DNA of 46,861 nt. Origin: JBBSHE01 sp038253325 (lineage in GTDB: Bacteria > Actinomycetota > Actinomycetes > Propionibacteriales > Nocardioidaceae). Shown here one piece after another: positions 16,261-24,795 of this stretch (its first letter is position 1; each line of letters opens with the position of its first letter). Under the pieces are notes generated by a model. It was not told the DNA's origin. It made no database searches and was given only the letters and a program-made list of their open reading frames with translations. Made by a program: the position numbers and the translations under genes. The DNA lies in assembly GCA_038253325.1 (NCBI GenBank), contig JBBSHE010000022.1, positions 1 to 46,861 of the forward strand. Direction: 5' to 3'.

Positions 16261-16292
16261 GGTCCTCGTTGTGGACATCGGACGTGAGGACC
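16261..16292. terminator. Possible bidirectional terminator hairpin
   Basis: GGTCCTC (16261-16267) pairs with GAGGACC (16286-16292) over an 18-nt loop, between convergent genes. The stem is short and has no T-run. Confidence 0.3.
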
Positions 16293-16321
16293 TGTCGGGC
16301 ACGATCAGCAGAAGGCACGGC

Positions 16322-18220
16322 CTACCCCAAAGCGAGAACCTGGCGTACCCGACCGTCGACCACCAAAGCGACTCGACCCCGATCGAGGGGCAGCGACCGG
16401 AGGCTGTCATGCAAGCCCGCGATGGCCACCGTCCCGCGCAGCAGAAGCGACCCGGTGTCGCCCACATGCACGACATTGAAACCGACCCCTTCACGGTCGC
16501 CGTAGGTCGGCACGAGTGCGATTCGCAGCTCCGGCAGATAGGTGAACGCTCGCGCGTCGTTCTGGACGGGGCTGTAGAACGACCCGGCGAACGTGACCTG
16601 GTCGATCCTCCCGAGCTTTGCAAGGTCGAACGTCGAGACCTGCGCACCGCTCGGCCGGTCGCCTTCGGCTGGGCCCTCACCGACCCCCAGCAGCACGTCA
16701 CCGCCGACCGGGTGCAGGTAGTCCGAGAACCCTGGAACCTTCAACGTGTCGGTGACTCGAGGGTTCTCCGGATCGGAGAGGTCGAGCGCGTAGAGCGGGT
16801 CGATCTGGCGGAACGTGACCACCACGGCGCGGTCGCCGAACCACCGCACCGCATGGATCTGTTCGCCCCTGCCCAGACCGCCGACCTCGCCCGTCTTCAG
16901 CAGCCTGTTTCCCCGCTCGGAAAGCACCGTTACCGCGTTGTCCGATGACCGGCGCCAGGGCCGGCGCGTCGTCACCACCCGAAGCGAACCGCGGTAATCG
17001 CTGAACGCCCAGCGGTCAGGGGCCACCCCCACGACCTCCCCGGACGCCACGTAGGTCGTCTGCGTCCCCGCCGTTTCGAACGCGTGGATCTCGGTGGCGG
17101 GATTGCGCCAGGACGTCCGGCTCTCCCGATCCCCCAACCCGGCACCGATGCCCCCGTCGACAGTCGCGACGTACAAGCGGTCGACCGAGGCGTACACGAG
17201 AGAGCCGTCGGCTGCGACCGCCGTCGTCGTGATACCCGTGCGCACGAGCGGGTTCATCGTGAGCACCGTGATTGTGCCGAGCCCGGCGGCCGTGCGTGGG
17301 TGGCTGACGCCGCCGCATCCGAGCAGCGGCCGGCCGTACGCCCCGCGCGGTCCGAGACCGCGTTCGGGAAGCCAGTCCTGGGCAGTCGCAGTGCGAACGA
17401 TCTGCCGGTTGCTCCTCAGCGCTTCACGCCGGCTGAGCAGCTTTGACGGATGCACGAGGTCGAGCCGCGGCGCCGAGGTGAGGACGACCCGGACGGTCGC
17501 GTCGTGCTCGCGGGACGTGACGATGTCTCCTTCGACGACGTTGCGGGCAAGAATCGACGGAGCAGTGGGGTCGCTCAGGTCGACGGTCGTGATCGAGGAC
17601 CGCTCCGACGACGAGAACGCGATGGGACCGTCGGTCCGGAAACCGCCGGGACCACCCCAGCCGTACCCCGTCTGTGACCCGATCACGACTGCCCGGTCTC
17701 CGACGACGAGCAGCTCGTACGACGAGAACCGCGGCGACAGCTCGAGGTGGCCGACCTCGACAGGTGCGGCACCTGACACGTCGGTGACGAGCAGGCGGTG
17801 ACTTGGCGCCGAGATCACGAGGTCGCCCATCGTCTTGGCAATGTCGGACTCGTCGACGCCGAGCTCCTGGACGTTCGTCCCGGTCGGACCGTTTCCGACG
17901 GGAAGATCCGCTGGTGAAGCGGCCGCATCGGCTGCCCTCACGGGGACCGCTGCGTCCGAGATCGCGTAGATCGGCCCGTCGTACGGCAGTCCCCATGCCG
18001 TCACCTGCGGCAACGCCTGCTTGCGGTACCACCCAGCCAGCTCGGCGCAGCCCGTGAACGGCGCCAGCAACGTGTCGGCGGATGCGGGTCGTGGACCGAG
18101 CGGTGCGAGCGGCGATCCGGTCGGAAGCGGGAGCACCGCCGCCGCCACGATCGTCGCCCCCGCCACGCCACCCAACAACGTGCGGCTCGCCCAGCGGGCA
18201 ACCCGGGCTCTGGTCGTCAT
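16322..18220 (-). CDS. Secreted beta-propeller domain protein
   Basis: A 632-residue exported protein. Residues 1-49 form a signal sequence (basic start, hydrophobic core GGVAGATIVAAAVLPL, and a probable cleavage after ASA around residue 48). The mature part carries repeated blades with segments such as NVQELGVDESDIAKTMGD, LVTDVSGAAPVEVGHLEL, ITTVDLSDPTAP and LYALDLSDPENPRVTDTL. These are typical of actinobacterial 'beta-propeller domain-containing' proteins that follow the GVDEPDxVKTDG pattern. ATG at 18220 has GGGAGG upstream. The function is unknown; it is probably a lipid- or protein-binding envelope protein. It is transcribed in the same direction as dapE but separated from it by a palindrome. 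Confidence 0.82.
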   Translation of the reverse strand: MTTRARVARWASRTLLGGVAGATIVAAAVLPLPTGSPLAPLGPRPASADTLLAPFTGCAELAGWYRKQALPQVTAWGLPYDGPIYAISDAAVPVRAADAAASPADLPVGNGPTGTNVQELGVDESDIAKTMGDLVISAPSHRLLVTDVSGAAPVEVGHLELSPRFSSYELLVVGDRAVVIGSQTGYGWGGPGGFRTDGPIAFSSSERSSITTVDLSDPTAPSILARNVVEGDIVTSREHDATVRVVLTSAPRLDLVHPSKLLSRREALRSNRQIVRTATAQDWLPERGLGPRGAYGRPLLGCGGVSHPRTAAGLGTITVLTMNPLVRTGITTTAVAADGSLVYASVDRLYVATVDGGIGAGLGDRESRTSWRNPATEIHAFETAGTQTTYVASGEVVGVAPDRWAFSDYRGSLRVVTTRRPWRRSSDNAVTVLSERGNRLLKTGEVGGLGRGEQIHAVRWFGDRAVVVTFRQIDPLYALDLSDPENPRVTDTLKVPGFSDYLHPVGGDVLLGVGEGPAEGDRPSGAQVSTFDLAKLGRIDQVTFAGSFYSPVQNDARAFTYLPELRIALVPTYGDREGVGFNVVHVGDTGSLLLRGTVAIAGLHDSLRSLPLDRGRVALVVDGRVRQVLALG

Positions 18221-18280
18221 CGCGCCTCCCCGTTCCGTGCCTCTCCCTTCAACGGCGGGCGCCACCGGTTCGTTGCGGCG

Positions 18281-18366
18281 GTTTCCCATGCTGGCATGGC
18301 AAGGTGTCGCCCGGAACAGACAAATCCCGCGTCGAAGCGACCGTTTGCCATGCCAGCATGGGAAAC
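18281..18366. repeat. Long inverted repeat after dapE, TTTGCCATG family
   Basis: The 22-bp arms at 18281-18302 and 18345-18366 are perfect complements with a 42-nt spacer. The right arm is in addition a near-perfect 36-bp palindrome by itself (18337-18372, 16 of 18 pairs). That palindrome lies 3 nt beyond the dapE stop and may terminate it. Confidence 0.85.
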
Positions 18367-18375
18367 GGTCGCTCC

Positions 18376-19437
18376 TCAGGAGGTCAGCCAGGTACGCATC
18401 TGGTCGAGGCAGCGCTCGAGGTGGGCGATCGGCACGTACTCGCCTCGGCTGTGCGCGAGCTCGGGGTTTCCCGGACCGTAGTTCACCGCGGGGACGCCGA
18501 GCTCACTGAAGCGCGCCACGTCGGTCCACCCGAACTTCGGGCGGACCTGCCCGCCGACGGCTGCCACGAAGGATGCCGCGGCCGGCCGGTCGAGACCGGG
18601 CAGCGCGCCGTCGGCCGCATCGGAAATCTCGACGTCGAAGCCCTCGAATGCGTCGCGCAGATGGGTCTCGGCGTCGGCCACAGAGCGGTCCGGCGCGAAC
18701 CGGTAGTTGACGCTGACGGTGCACAGGTCCGGCACCACGTTGCCCGCGACGCCGCCGGTGATCCCGACCGCATTCATGCCCTCGTGGTAGCGCAACCCGT
18801 CGATCACCGGCTCCCGAGGCCGGTAGGCAAGGAGGCGTTCCAGTACCGCCGACGCACCGTGGATCGCGTTGACGCCGTTCCATGACCGGGCACTGTGGGC
18901 GCGTTCACCGTGCGTCGTGACCTCGGCCCGCATGGATCCCTGGCAGCCCGCTTCGACGATCGCGTTCGTCGGCTCCATCAAGATCGCGAAGTCCGCCACT
19001 ATCAGGCCCGGTTGCTCCGCCGCGACTCGCGCGAGTCCGTTCCGCTCGGCTTCGACCTCCTCGCACTCGTAGAAGATGTACGTCACGTCGCGTACCGGTT
19101 CGGCGACAGATCCGGCCAACGTCAGCGCGACCGCGACGCCGCCCTTCATGTCGCAGGAGCCCAGCCCGTGCAGCAGGTCTCCGTCGTTGCGGGACGGCAG
19201 GTTGTGGTTCACCGGCACGGTGTCGAGGTGACCGGCGATCGCCACCCGGTCCGCGTGGCCGAGCATCGTCCGGGCGATCACGGAGTGACCGATCCGGGTC
19301 GAAGCCAGCCACGGCACACCGGACAGTGCCGACTCGACGGCGTCGGCTATCTCCGCCTCGTTCCCGCTGACCGAGTCGATGTCGACGAGCGCCGCCGTGA
19401 GGTCGGCGATCGGAGCAGTAAGGTCCAAGTCAGCCAT
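18376..19437 (-). CDS. dapE: Succinyl-diaminopimelate desuccinylase
   Basis: A 353-residue M20-family metallohydrolase that releases LL-diaminopimelate from N-succinyl-LL-DAP in the lysine/peptidoglycan branch. Zinc ligands and catalytic residues are visible: His70 and Asp72 (AGHLDTVP), Asp96 (GSCDMKGG), Glu126-Glu127 (YECEEVEAE), then MEPTN and, near the C terminus, NYGPGNPELAHSRGEYV with the last His. The dimerisation domain lies at about 175-285. The start is ATG at 19437; ATG at 19446 adds three residues. The frame's further upstream extension runs through an intergenic palindrome and is not used. The gene corresponds to Rv1202 and is bracketed by two palindrome elements. Confidence 0.93.
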   Translation of the reverse strand: MADLDLTAPIADLTAALVDIDSVSGNEAEIADAVESALSGVPWLASTRIGHSVIARTMLGHADRVAIAGHLDTVPVNHNLPSRNDGDLLHGLGSCDMKGGVAVALTLAGSVAEPVRDVTYIFYECEEVEAERNGLARVAAEQPGLIVADFAILMEPTNAIVEAGCQGSMRAEVTTHGERAHSARSWNGVNAIHGASAVLERLLAYRPREPVIDGLRYHEGMNAVGITGGVAGNVVPDLCTVSVNYRFAPDRSVADAETHLRDAFEGFDVEISDAADGALPGLDRPAAASFVAAVGGQVRPKFGWTDVARFSELGVPAVNYGPGNPELAHSRGEYVPIAHLERCLDQMRTWLTS

Positions 19438-19484
19438 GCCCGCCATTGTCGCGGGCCGCCGTTCGGCGCCGGCCCATGGACCGC

Positions 19485-19572
19485 CGTTTGCCATGTTTAC
19501 GTGGCAAACGGCCCCTTTGAACGGCAGCCCTGCCATGTTTACGTCGCGGTTGCCACGTAGACATGGCAAACG
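19485..19572. repeat. Inverted repeat upstream of dapE, TTTGCCATG family
   Basis: Arms 19485-19507 and 19550-19572 pair over 23 nt with one mismatch. The left arm itself folds (GTTTGCCA...TGGCAAAC), and a third partial copy (TGCCATGTTTACG) sits in the spacer. It shares the word TTTGCCATG with the element on the other side of dapE. It lies between divergent genes, where it may affect both promoters. Confidence 0.82.
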
Positions 19573-19648
19573 ACCAGCCGGCAGCCGTCACGTACGTCGT
19601 TCGGGCTGAGGTAACGTCGTCGTTCAGGTACGCGAGAGGACGAGCACG

Positions 19649-21898
19649 GTGGCCCTAGAGGAGACACGGCTTCGCCATGTCGTCCTGACCGGCGCGACCG
19701 GCTTTCTCGGGCAGGCGGTCCTCGAGCGTCTGCTCGCCGACCGGACCGACACGACGGTCTCCGTACTGATCCGTCCCCGTCCTTCCCAGACCGTGGAGGA
19801 TCGCTGCCGCGCCCTGCTCCGCAAGCCGGTCTTCAAGGTCTGGAAGGAACGGGTCGGGGAAGCCGAGGCACAGCGAATCTTCGAACGGCGGGTCCGCGTG
19901 CTCGAGGGCGATATGACGGCCGGGCCGCCGCCGCTTCCCGACGACGCTGACACGGTCATCCACTGCGCATCGACGGTCAGCTTCGACCCGCCCATCGACC
20001 AGGCGTTCAGCACCAATGTCGCTGGAGTCGTCAACCTGTACGAGGCGGCGCTTGCTTGCCCGGCGAGGCCGCACGTGGTCCACGTCTCCACGGCGTACGT
20101 CGCCGGCGCACGCAAAGGGGTCGTACCCGAAAGGCGTCTCGACCACGACGTCAGCTGGCGGAGCGAGCTGGCTGCGGCTCTCGAGGCCCGTGAGGAGGTC
20201 GAGCGGGACTCGCGGCGGCCGGAGGTCCTCCGAAACGCGCTGCGTCAGGCCAGCGGCATCCACGAGAAGGCCGGCCCGCAGACGACCGCACAGGCCGCCG
20301 AGCTGATCCGGGTCAACGGCGTCGGTGAACGACTCATCGACTACGGGCGGGCACGCGCTCGCAGCCTCGGCTGGCCCGACGTCTACACGTTCACGAAGGC
20401 GCTCGGCGAACGGGTCGGCGAGGAACTCGGCTCACCGTTGCCGGTCTCGATCATCCGACCGGCGATCGTGGAGAGCGCACTGTCTCACCCGTACCCCGGC
20501 TGGATCGACGGGTTCAAGATGGCCGAGCCGATCATCTTGGCGTTCGGCCGCGGCATCCTGCCGGAGTTCCCGGGTGCCGCCGACGGCATCCTCGACGTCG
20601 TACCCGTCGACATCGTCACCAATGCCCTGCTCGCGGTTGCGGAGAACCCTCCAGCGGACGGGGAGCCGAACTACTTCCACGTCGGATCGGGATCACGCAA
20701 CCCGCTGACCTTCGGCGGGCTGTTCGACCTGGTCCTCGAGTACTTCACCGACCACCCGCTCCCGGACGCGAACCGCGGCGAGATCAAGGTGCCGAGCTGG
20801 ACGTTTCCCGGCTCTCGACGCGTCGACCGACTGCTGCGTACCGGGGAGCGGTTGACCGACCTGGCCGAGAAGACGCTGCTCCATCTTCCCGCGAACGACC
20901 GAACCCGCGGATGGATGAGCAAGAACCACCGGCAGCAGCAGCAGCTGGAGTTCCTCCGCCGGTACGCAGACCTCTACGGCGTATACACCGAGATCGAGGT
21001 GATCTACTCCGACGACAAGCTGCTCGCGCTGCACCGAGAGCAGCCGCCCGAACGGCAGCGCGACGCCGGGTTCGACACGGCGGTCATCGACTGGCACCAC
21101 TACTTCGTCGACGTGCACTGTCCGACGGTCACCAAGGCGCTACGGCGCATCGGCGCCCCAGCCCAGAAGGCGTCCCGCAAGCCGCTCCCCTCCGATGGAG
21201 ACATCGTCGCGATCTTCGACCTGGAAGGCACCATGATCGCGTCGAACGTCATCGAGACATACCTGTGGGCACGGCTCGGTGACCAGCCGACGTCACGATG
21301 GGCCGGTGACGTCGCGACGCTGGCAAGGACATTCCCTCGACTGCTCGTCGCCGAGCGCCGAGACCGTGGCGAGTTCCTGCGGACGTTCATGCGTCACTAC
21401 GAGGGCGCGTCGGAAGCAGAGTTCCGGGCAATGGTCGACGAGCGCCTCGCGAACCTGTTGTTCCACCGAACGGCTCCCGATGCACTGAGGCAGGTGCGCC
21501 GTCACCGCGCGGCGGGGCACGAGACGATCCTGATCACCGGCACCCTGCGACAGCTGGTCGAACCGATGAGCACCCTGTTCGACGTCGTGGTCGCAAGTGA
21601 GCTCCAGATCCGCGACGGCCGGTTCACCGGCTTTCTGTCGCTGCCGCCGCTCGTCGGTGAGGCGCGAGCGGCCTGGTTGCGGCGTCACGCGGCAGCCACC
21701 GGGAAAGACCTGGCCAAGAGCTACGCGTACGGCGACAGCTTCTCCGACCGGCCACTTCTCGAGGTGGTCGGCAACCCGATCGCCGTGAACCCCGATCCTC
21801 GGCTCTACCGCCACGCCAAGAGTTGCAAGTGGACGATCGAGCAGTGGGGCAGACACACCCGGGGACCGATCGAGACCATGGTGGAGGCGGCCCGGTGA
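19649..21898 (+). CDS. Reductase-type SDR fused to HAD-IB phosphatase-like domain
   Basis: 749 residues in two parts. Residues ~8-400 are an extended SDR of the fatty acyl-CoA/thioester reductase type (NAD_binding_4). It has the nucleotide motif TGATGFLG (14-21) and catalytic Tyr246 and Lys250 in YTFTK, followed by SIIRPAIVES. A middle linker (about 400-515) includes a helical region and IDWHHYFVDVHCP. Residues ~518-740 are a HAD-IB domain with nucleophile Asp524 in FDLEGTM, an SxTG-like ITGT, and DSFSDRPLLEVVGNPIAVNPD. The residue two after the nucleophile is Glu rather than the usual Asp. GTG start at 19649 after GAGAGGACGAG. First gene of a four-gene operon, overlapping the next by GTGA. 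It may reduce an activated acyl group and dephosphorylate a lipid intermediate, which is inference. Confidence 0.82.
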   Translation: MALEETRLRHVVLTGATGFLGQAVLERLLADRTDTTVSVLIRPRPSQTVEDRCRALLRKPVFKVWKERVGEAEAQRIFERRVRVLEGDMTAGPPPLPDDADTVIHCASTVSFDPPIDQAFSTNVAGVVNLYEAALACPARPHVVHVSTAYVAGARKGVVPERRLDHDVSWRSELAAALEAREEVERDSRRPEVLRNALRQASGIHEKAGPQTTAQAAELIRVNGVGERLIDYGRARARSLGWPDVYTFTKALGERVGEELGSPLPVSIIRPAIVESALSHPYPGWIDGFKMAEPIILAFGRGILPEFPGAADGILDVVPVDIVTNALLAVAENPPADGEPNYFHVGSGSRNPLTFGGLFDLVLEYFTDHPLPDANRGEIKVPSWTFPGSRRVDRLLRTGERLTDLAEKTLLHLPANDRTRGWMSKNHRQQQQLEFLRRYADLYGVYTEIEVIYSDDKLLALHREQPPERQRDAGFDTAVIDWHHYFVDVHCPTVTKALRRIGAPAQKASRKPLPSDGDIVAIFDLEGTMIASNVIETYLWARLGDQPTSRWAGDVATLARTFPRLLVAERRDRGEFLRTFMRHYEGASEAEFRAMVDERLANLLFHRTAPDALRQVRRHRAAGHETILITGTLRQLVEPMSTLFDVVVASELQIRDGRFTGFLSLPPLVGEARAAWLRRHAAATGKDLAKSYAYGDSFSDRPLLEVVGNPIAVNPDPRLYRHAKSCKWTIEQWGRHTRGPIETMVEAAR

Positions 21899-23100
21899 TC
21901 ACCGCCGTCCAGTACCACCGTTCCCCCCTGCGTTTCCTCGCGGCCCGTGGCGCCAACGGCCGGGTGAGTGGTGCGTTCGGGGACGCCGTCGCCGGGTCGC
22001 TTGCACCGTTGCGGCTCGTCAGCAAGCAGGATCCGCGGCGGCCGACCGACGAATGGGTACGCGTGCGGCCACGGTTGGCCGGTATCTGCGGCTCCGACCT
22101 CGCACTGCTCTCGGCCAAGTCCTCGCCCTACCTGTCACCCGTCGTGTCGATGCCGTTCGTACCCGGTCACGAGATCGTTGGTGACCTGCTCGACGATGCC
22201 GACGGCATCAGAGCCGGAACCCGGGTGGTCATCAACCCCGTGCTGTCGTGCGTCACCCGGGACATCGAGATGTGCCGGCACTGCGCCGCCGACCGACAGA
22301 GTCGCTGCGACCACGTCACCGCGGGAAGCGTGGCGCCAGGCCTGCAGACCGGCTTCTGCGGCGACACCGGCGGCGGTTGGAGCGGCATGCTGGTCGCCCA
22401 CCGGCGTCAGGTACACGCCGTGCCGGACGCCGTGTCCGACAAGACGGCGGTCCTCGTCGAACCGCTCGCCTGCGCGGTGCACACCGTCCGTCGGGCCGAT
22501 GTCGCCGACGGAGCGGGCGTCGTGGTCATGGGAGCGGGCACCGTCGGCCTGCTGACCCTGCTCGCCCTGCGGGCGTTCGCATCACCAGGCCAGGTCTACG
22601 TGGTCGCCAAGCACGGACACCAGCGCGACCGTGCCAAGGCACTCGGCGCGGACGAGGTCGTCGAGCCGAAGCAAGCGGCCCGGGTGCTGCGTCGGGCGAC
22701 CAACGGGTCCCTGCAGACGCCGGACCGCGGCGGACAGTTCCTGCTCGGCGGGATGGACGTCGCGATCGAGTGCACCGGCGGATCCGGTCTCGACCAGGCG
22801 CTGCGGCTCGTCCGCGCCGGTGGACGCGTGGTTCTGTCCGGAATGCCGTCACCGACCGTGGACCTGACGCCGCTGTGGTTCCGAGAGCTCGAGCTCGTCG
22901 GCGCGTATGCCTCGGACGGTGGGACCGGTGACCGGGTCAGCGACTTCGCCGACGCGATCGCGCTGGTCGGGCACTCGGCCCTCGACAGCTACGTCGACGC
23001 CGTATATCCGTTGTCGGGGTGGCGAGAGGCGATCGGCCATGCACTCGCGGCCGGCCGATTGGGTAGCGTCAAGGTCGCGTTCGACCCGCGACGAGACTGA
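21895..23100 (+). CDS. Zinc-dependent alcohol dehydrogenase family protein
   Basis: A 401-residue medium-chain dehydrogenase. Catalytic zinc ligands are seen in GICGSDLAL (Cys) and VPGHEIVGD (His, Glu). Four cysteines in the C-x7-C-x2-C-x7-C array around CRHCAADRQSRC fit the structural zinc lobe. The cofactor fold has VMGAGTVGLLTLL (GxGxxG). The N terminus carries about 40 residues before the first catalytic Cys, more than in classical ADHs. GTG start at 21895, 4-nt overlap with the preceding gene, so translational coupling is expected. The substrate is unknown; a long-chain or glycerol-type alcohol made by the preceding reductase is a reasonable guess. Confidence 0.87.
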   Translation: MITAVQYHRSPLRFLAARGANGRVSGAFGDAVAGSLAPLRLVSKQDPRRPTDEWVRVRPRLAGICGSDLALLSAKSSPYLSPVVSMPFVPGHEIVGDLLDDADGIRAGTRVVINPVLSCVTRDIEMCRHCAADRQSRCDHVTAGSVAPGLQTGFCGDTGGGWSGMLVAHRRQVHAVPDAVSDKTAVLVEPLACAVHTVRRADVADGAGVVVMGAGTVGLLTLLALRAFASPGQVYVVAKHGHQRDRAKALGADEVVEPKQAARVLRRATNGSLQTPDRGGQFLLGGMDVAIECTGGSGLDQALRLVRAGGRVVLSGMPSPTVDLTPLWFRELELVGAYASDGGTGDRVSDFADAIALVGHSALDSYVDAVYPLSGWREAIGHALAAGRLGSVKVAFDPRRD

Positions 23101-23122
23101 GATGGCGATGCTCCACCCGTTT

Positions 23123-23174
23123 TTGCGTACTTGCGGGGCACCGCGGCGGTGCCGCGTGCCCCGCAAGTACGCAA
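23123..23174. repeat. 52-bp palindrome inside the operon
   Basis: Arms 23123-23141 and 23156-23174 are perfect 19-bp complements around a 14-nt GC-rich spacer. It lies in the 107-nt gap between the dehydrogenase and the LarA-like gene. It could attenuate transcription or stabilise one half of the mRNA; without a T-run, full termination is less likely. Confidence 0.85.
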
Positions 23175-23207
23175 GAACACCGGAAAATGCAGAGGGAGAC
23201 TGAGCAG

Positions 23208-24785
23208 ATGAGCAGACCCGGCTTCGTCCTCGAGGTGGACGAGCGTACGCCGCCGCTTCTGGTGCATGGCGGTGAGAACTTCGGGCTCGAGCGGTTCCCG
23301 CTCGGCACCAAGGTCATCTACCCGCCGGACTCGTTGCCCGCGATCCGGGACGTCGAGAGCGCGATCGCCGATGCCCTGTTGAACCCGCACGGCTCACCAC
23401 CGCTGCCTGAGCTGCTCTTCTCCGGGATGAAGCTCACCGTCGTCTTCGACGACATCGCGCTCCCGCTGCCGCCGATGCGAAAGCCTGACATCCGCGGACG
23501 CATCATCGAGGCCGTCCTGGAGATGGCGGCTGCCGCGGGCGTTGACGACGTCGAGCTGCTCGCGAGCAATGCCTTGCACCGTCGGATGACACCCAACGAG
23601 CTCAAGCACGTCGTAGGGGACCGGGTGTTTGCCTCGTTCTACCCCGACCAGCTCAAGAACCACGACGCCGAGGACCACGGCAACCTCGTCAACCTCGGTC
23701 AGACCGAGCACGGCGAGGACGTGGAGATCAACCGCCGGGCGGCCGAGTCGGACCTGCTCGTCTATGTCAACATCAACCTGACGGCCATGAACGGCGGAAA
23801 CAAGTCGGTCGCCGTCGGCCTGGCGTCGTACCAGAGTCTGCGCCACCACCACAACGTGCACACGATGCGACACTCGACGTCGTTCAACGACCCGCCGAAC
23901 TCGGCGATGCATCACTCGTACGACCGGATGGGAGCCGTTCTCGACAAGGCGGTCAAGATCTTTACGATCGAGACCACACTCAACAACGACACGTTCCCAC
24001 CCGCCATGGGCTTCCTCAACAAGCGCGAGTGGGAGTGGTCGATCAAGGACCAGGCACGTTACCTCGCCGTGAAGCGTGGCAACGACCTGGCGCCGCCGAA
24101 GATGCGATCCAAGATCTGGCACCGCACGCTGTCACCGTACGGTGTCACGGCTATCCATGCCGGTGCCACCAGCGCCGTCCACCCCTTGACGCTGGACAAC
24201 GTCCATCGCCAACAGCTGACGCCCGTCGACGGACAGTCCGACGTCGCGATCTTCGGGCTGCCGTACATCTGCCCCTACAACGTGAACTCGATCATGAACC
24301 CGATCCTCGTGATGTGCCTCGGGCTCGGCTACTACTTCAACATGTACCGGAACAGGCCGATCGTGCGGAAGGGTGGCGCACTTATCATGTTCCATCCGAT
24401 GCCGTACGACTTCCACCCGGTGCACCACCCGAGCTACATCGACTTCTTCGAGGAGGTACTCACCGAGACGACGGACCCGGTGACGATCGAGCAGAAGTAC
24501 GAGAAGCAGTTCGCTGAGGACGAGTGGTACCGCCATCTCTACCGCAGCAGCTATGCGTACCACGGCGTACACCCGTTCTACATGTGGTACTGGGGAGCAC
24601 ACGGGCTCGAACACCTCGGCGACGTGATCTGTGTCGGCGCAAATCGGCGGGCCGCGTCGCGGATGGGGTTCCGTACGGCGTCCTCGCTCGCCGACGCGCT
24701 CGAAATGGCCAGCGACACGGTGGGCCGGTCGCCGTCGATCTCCTACCTGCACAGTCCGCCGCTGACGCTGGCCGACGTGCAGTAG
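23208..24785 (+). CDS. LarA-like (DUF2088) nickel-pincer-type protein
   Basis: A 525-residue protein whose N-terminal 225 residues follow the lactate racemase LarA pattern. FDDIALPLPPMRKPDIR (80-96) stands where LarA has a D-x-T-R-P motif. Next come LASNALHRRMT (118-128, His124), NHDAEDHGNLV (151-161, His152), NGGNKSVAVGLASYQ (195-209, Lys199 in the cofactor-attachment position) and HHHN (213-216, nickel ligand position). The Thr-Arg pair of the first motif is replaced by Ala-Leu. The C-terminal part (about 225-525) is long and rich in Tyr, His and Trp and differs from LarA. ATG at 23208 has GAGGGAG upstream. It is probably a racemase or epimerase using the nickel-pincer nucleotide, but no larB, larC or larE genes are seen here. 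Confidence 0.78.
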   Translation: MSRPGFVLEVDERTPPLLVHGGENFGLERFPLGTKVIYPPDSLPAIRDVESAIADALLNPHGSPPLPELLFSGMKLTVVFDDIALPLPPMRKPDIRGRIIEAVLEMAAAAGVDDVELLASNALHRRMTPNELKHVVGDRVFASFYPDQLKNHDAEDHGNLVNLGQTEHGEDVEINRRAAESDLLVYVNINLTAMNGGNKSVAVGLASYQSLRHHHNVHTMRHSTSFNDPPNSAMHHSYDRMGAVLDKAVKIFTIETTLNNDTFPPAMGFLNKREWEWSIKDQARYLAVKRGNDLAPPKMRSKIWHRTLSPYGVTAIHAGATSAVHPLTLDNVHRQQLTPVDGQSDVAIFGLPYICPYNVNSIMNPILVMCLGLGYYFNMYRNRPIVRKGGALIMFHPMPYDFHPVHHPSYIDFFEEVLTETTDPVTIEQKYEKQFAEDEWYRHLYRSSYAYHGVHPFYMWYWGAHGLEHLGDVICVGANRRAASRMGFRTASSLADALEMASDTVGRSPSISYLHSPPLTLADVQ

Positions 24786-24795
24786 GACGACGGTC

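Noticed and set aside
16261..16292. A definite intrinsic terminator after the LOG gene
   Set aside because: Only a 7-bp stem with a long loop and no T-run; kept in the feature list at low confidence rather than as a finding.
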